A stretch of DNA of 64,000 nt from Arsukibacterium tuosuense (lineage in GTDB: Bacteria > Pseudomonadota > Gammaproteobacteria > Enterobacterales > Alteromonadaceae), in NCBI RefSeq assembly GCF_900215315.1, contig NZ_OBEB01000006.1, forward strand, positions 124,001 through 188,000, written 5' to 3'. The notes under the pieces were generated by a model. That model saw nothing but the letters and a program-made list of their open reading frames with translations, was not told the origin of the DNA and did not search any database. A program made the translations under genes and the position numbers. Shown one piece after another: positions 63,205-64,000 of the stretch (its first letter is position 1; every line of letters starts with the position of its first letter).

Positions 63205-63981
63205 ATGGCATTGGTTAGTCGGTGGCTGGTTTTTGTTGGGTTGTTACTGACTGCAAGCGAGTGTAAGGCCCAAGATGTCGGTCATGTCCAGGTAGTCACT
63301 GAGCTTTCCCCCCCGCACCAGACTATGGTAGCCGGCCAGATTGGCGGCTATAGCACCCAATTGGTTAAAGCGATATTGCAGCAGGCTGGTGTTAGCGCCA
63401 GTATCGAGATGTACCCCTGGGCCCGCGCTTATAAGATGGCGTTACAACAACCTGATACTCTGATTTACAACATGGCGCGAACGGCACAGCGCGAGCAGTT
63501 ATTTCAATGGATAGGGCCGGTAGCCTCTTACCGGCTTGGTTTTGTAAAACTGGCTCATCGGCAGGATATTCAGTTAAAAGCTCTGGCCGATGCCCGGCGA
63601 TACAGCATTGCAGTGCAACGCCATGATGTTGCGGAAAATTTTTTAAAGAAAAATGGTTTTGGTCAGCCGGGTCAGCTAGTGCTGGCTGCAGATATTTCAG
63701 AGTCCTGGCAGTTGTTATTGCATGGCAAGGTAGATTTAATTATTGATGATCCGATGGCACTGACCGCTATGGCCGGCCACTTCAACGTTGAACCAGAGTA
63801 TGTGGAGTTTGCTTTTGCTATTGCGCCGCTGCAGCAGCAAACTTATCTGGCGGCCAACAAGGCGATGTCAGCCCAACTGATTGACGCCTTGCAACAGGCG
63901 CATAAACAGGTTGCAGAGAGTGCTCTGTATCAGCAAGTAATGCGCTCAGCATTTGATGAGATAATGCCAACCAAACAATAG
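63205..63981 (+). CDS. Periplasmic solute-binding protein (SBP family 3)
   Basis: The 258-residue protein has a signal peptide (VSRWLVFVGLLLTASECKAQ) and the bilobed family-3 fold: VVTELSPPHQTMVAGQIGGY, YPWARAYKMALQQPDTLIYN, and the second lobe with DLIIDDPMALTAMA. No ABC permease or ATPase adjoins it, so it may be an orphan binding protein of the kind found in Alteromonadales. A GAGG ribosome site is 7 bases upstream. An inverted repeat (gcctga / tcaggc) begins after the stop and is cut near the window edge. Confidence 0.85.
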   Translation: MALVSRWLVFVGLLLTASECKAQDVGHVQVVTELSPPHQTMVAGQIGGYSTQLVKAILQQAGVSASIEMYPWARAYKMALQQPDTLIYNMARTAQREQLFQWIGPVASYRLGFVKLAHRQDIQLKALADARRYSIAVQRHDVAENFLKKNGFGQPGQLVLAADISESWQLLLHGKVDLIIDDPMALTAMAGHFNVEPEYVEFAFAIAPLQQQTYLAANKAMSAQLIDALQQAHKQVAESALYQQVMRSAFDEIMPTKQ

Positions 63982-64000
63982 CCTGAAAAAAATCAGGCCG

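Noticed and set aside
1..64000. CRISPR arrays, tRNA or rRNA genes, insertion sequences, prophage or defence genes
   Set aside because: No regularly spaced repeats, tRNA-like cloverleaves, rRNA sequence, transposase or integrase was seen; the window is dense with housekeeping genes.

Overview
The window is chromosomal core sequence from a gammaproteobacterium. Gene content and order (proBA / tig-clpP-clpX-lon-hupB-ppiD / pspF-sapABCDF and pspABC-ycjXF / nrdR-rib-nusB-thiL-pgpA / dxs-ispA-xseB / Na+-type pomAB / thiI) point to the Alteromonadales. My best guess, from gene order and protein similarity only, is a relative of Rheinheimera, Alishewanella or Arsukibacterium. I see no rRNA or tRNA gene, insertion sequence, prophage or CRISPR array. 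Nearly all of the window is coding, with short and well-formed promoters and terminators.

Layout. 1-1889: the end of proB and all of proA. 2173-10606: the protein quality-control block tig, clpP, clpX, lon, hupB, ppiD, with intrinsic terminators and a heat-shock-like promoter before lon. 10697-17093 (minus): pspF-sapABCDF, one tightly coupled operon. 17276-21024 (plus): pspABC-ycjX-ycjF, divergent from pspF. 21140-30034: an amino-acid catabolism block with methionine gamma-lyase, phhAB, tyrR, then hppD-hmgA-fahA and maiA, enough to take phenylalanine through tyrosine and homogentisate to fumarate and acetoacetate. Its local regulator tyrR and a candidate TyrR box pair lie inside the block. 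A multi-hairpin repeat separates fahA from maiA. 30035-38304: mixed genes (mltD, gloB, a yafS-like gene, a TraB/GumN protein, a yaiL-like gene, a DEAD-box helicase, a cold-shock protein, LexA-controlled dinB). 38553-45087: glyA, then nrdR-ribD-ribBX-ribH-nusB-thiL-pgpA. 45121-48267: a very large periplasmic-sensor protein with a degenerate GGDEF domain. 48303-51314 (minus): xseB-ispA-dxs. 51511-54843: pomA-pomB and thiI. 54836-56076 (minus): panE and a VanZ-like gene. 56177-58796: yajQ and a cobalamin-riboswitch-controlled btuB. 58797-63981: a hydrolase, NADP-type gdhA, a CbiM-like membrane protein, a small secreted protein, a DsbA-like lipoprotein and a periplasmic solute-binding protein.

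Most notable points. (1) Riboflavin synthase (ribE) is missing from its usual place between ribD and ribB. The 91-base gap there still encodes an in-frame TGIIEA, the hallmark of the RibE N-terminus, without a start codon, so it looks like a deletion scar. (2) The following gene is the RibBX type: its GTP cyclohydrolase II-like half has lost the zinc cysteines. (3) The large sensor has SGAAF where GGDEF should be but keeps the RxxD inhibitory-site motif, which suggests a c-di-GMP receptor and not a synthase. (4) The fahA-maiA spacer holds an approximately 156-base inverted-repeat element made of successive hairpins with GGA in their loops. (5) Several regulatory sites can be read directly: a LexA box at dinB, a TyrR box pair at phhA, a sigma-32 type promoter at lon, a sigma-28 type promoter at pomA, and a B12 riboswitch whose only visible promoter fires into a terminator-like hairpin. 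I found no clearly new multi-gene system. The novelty here is in individual genes and intergenic structures.
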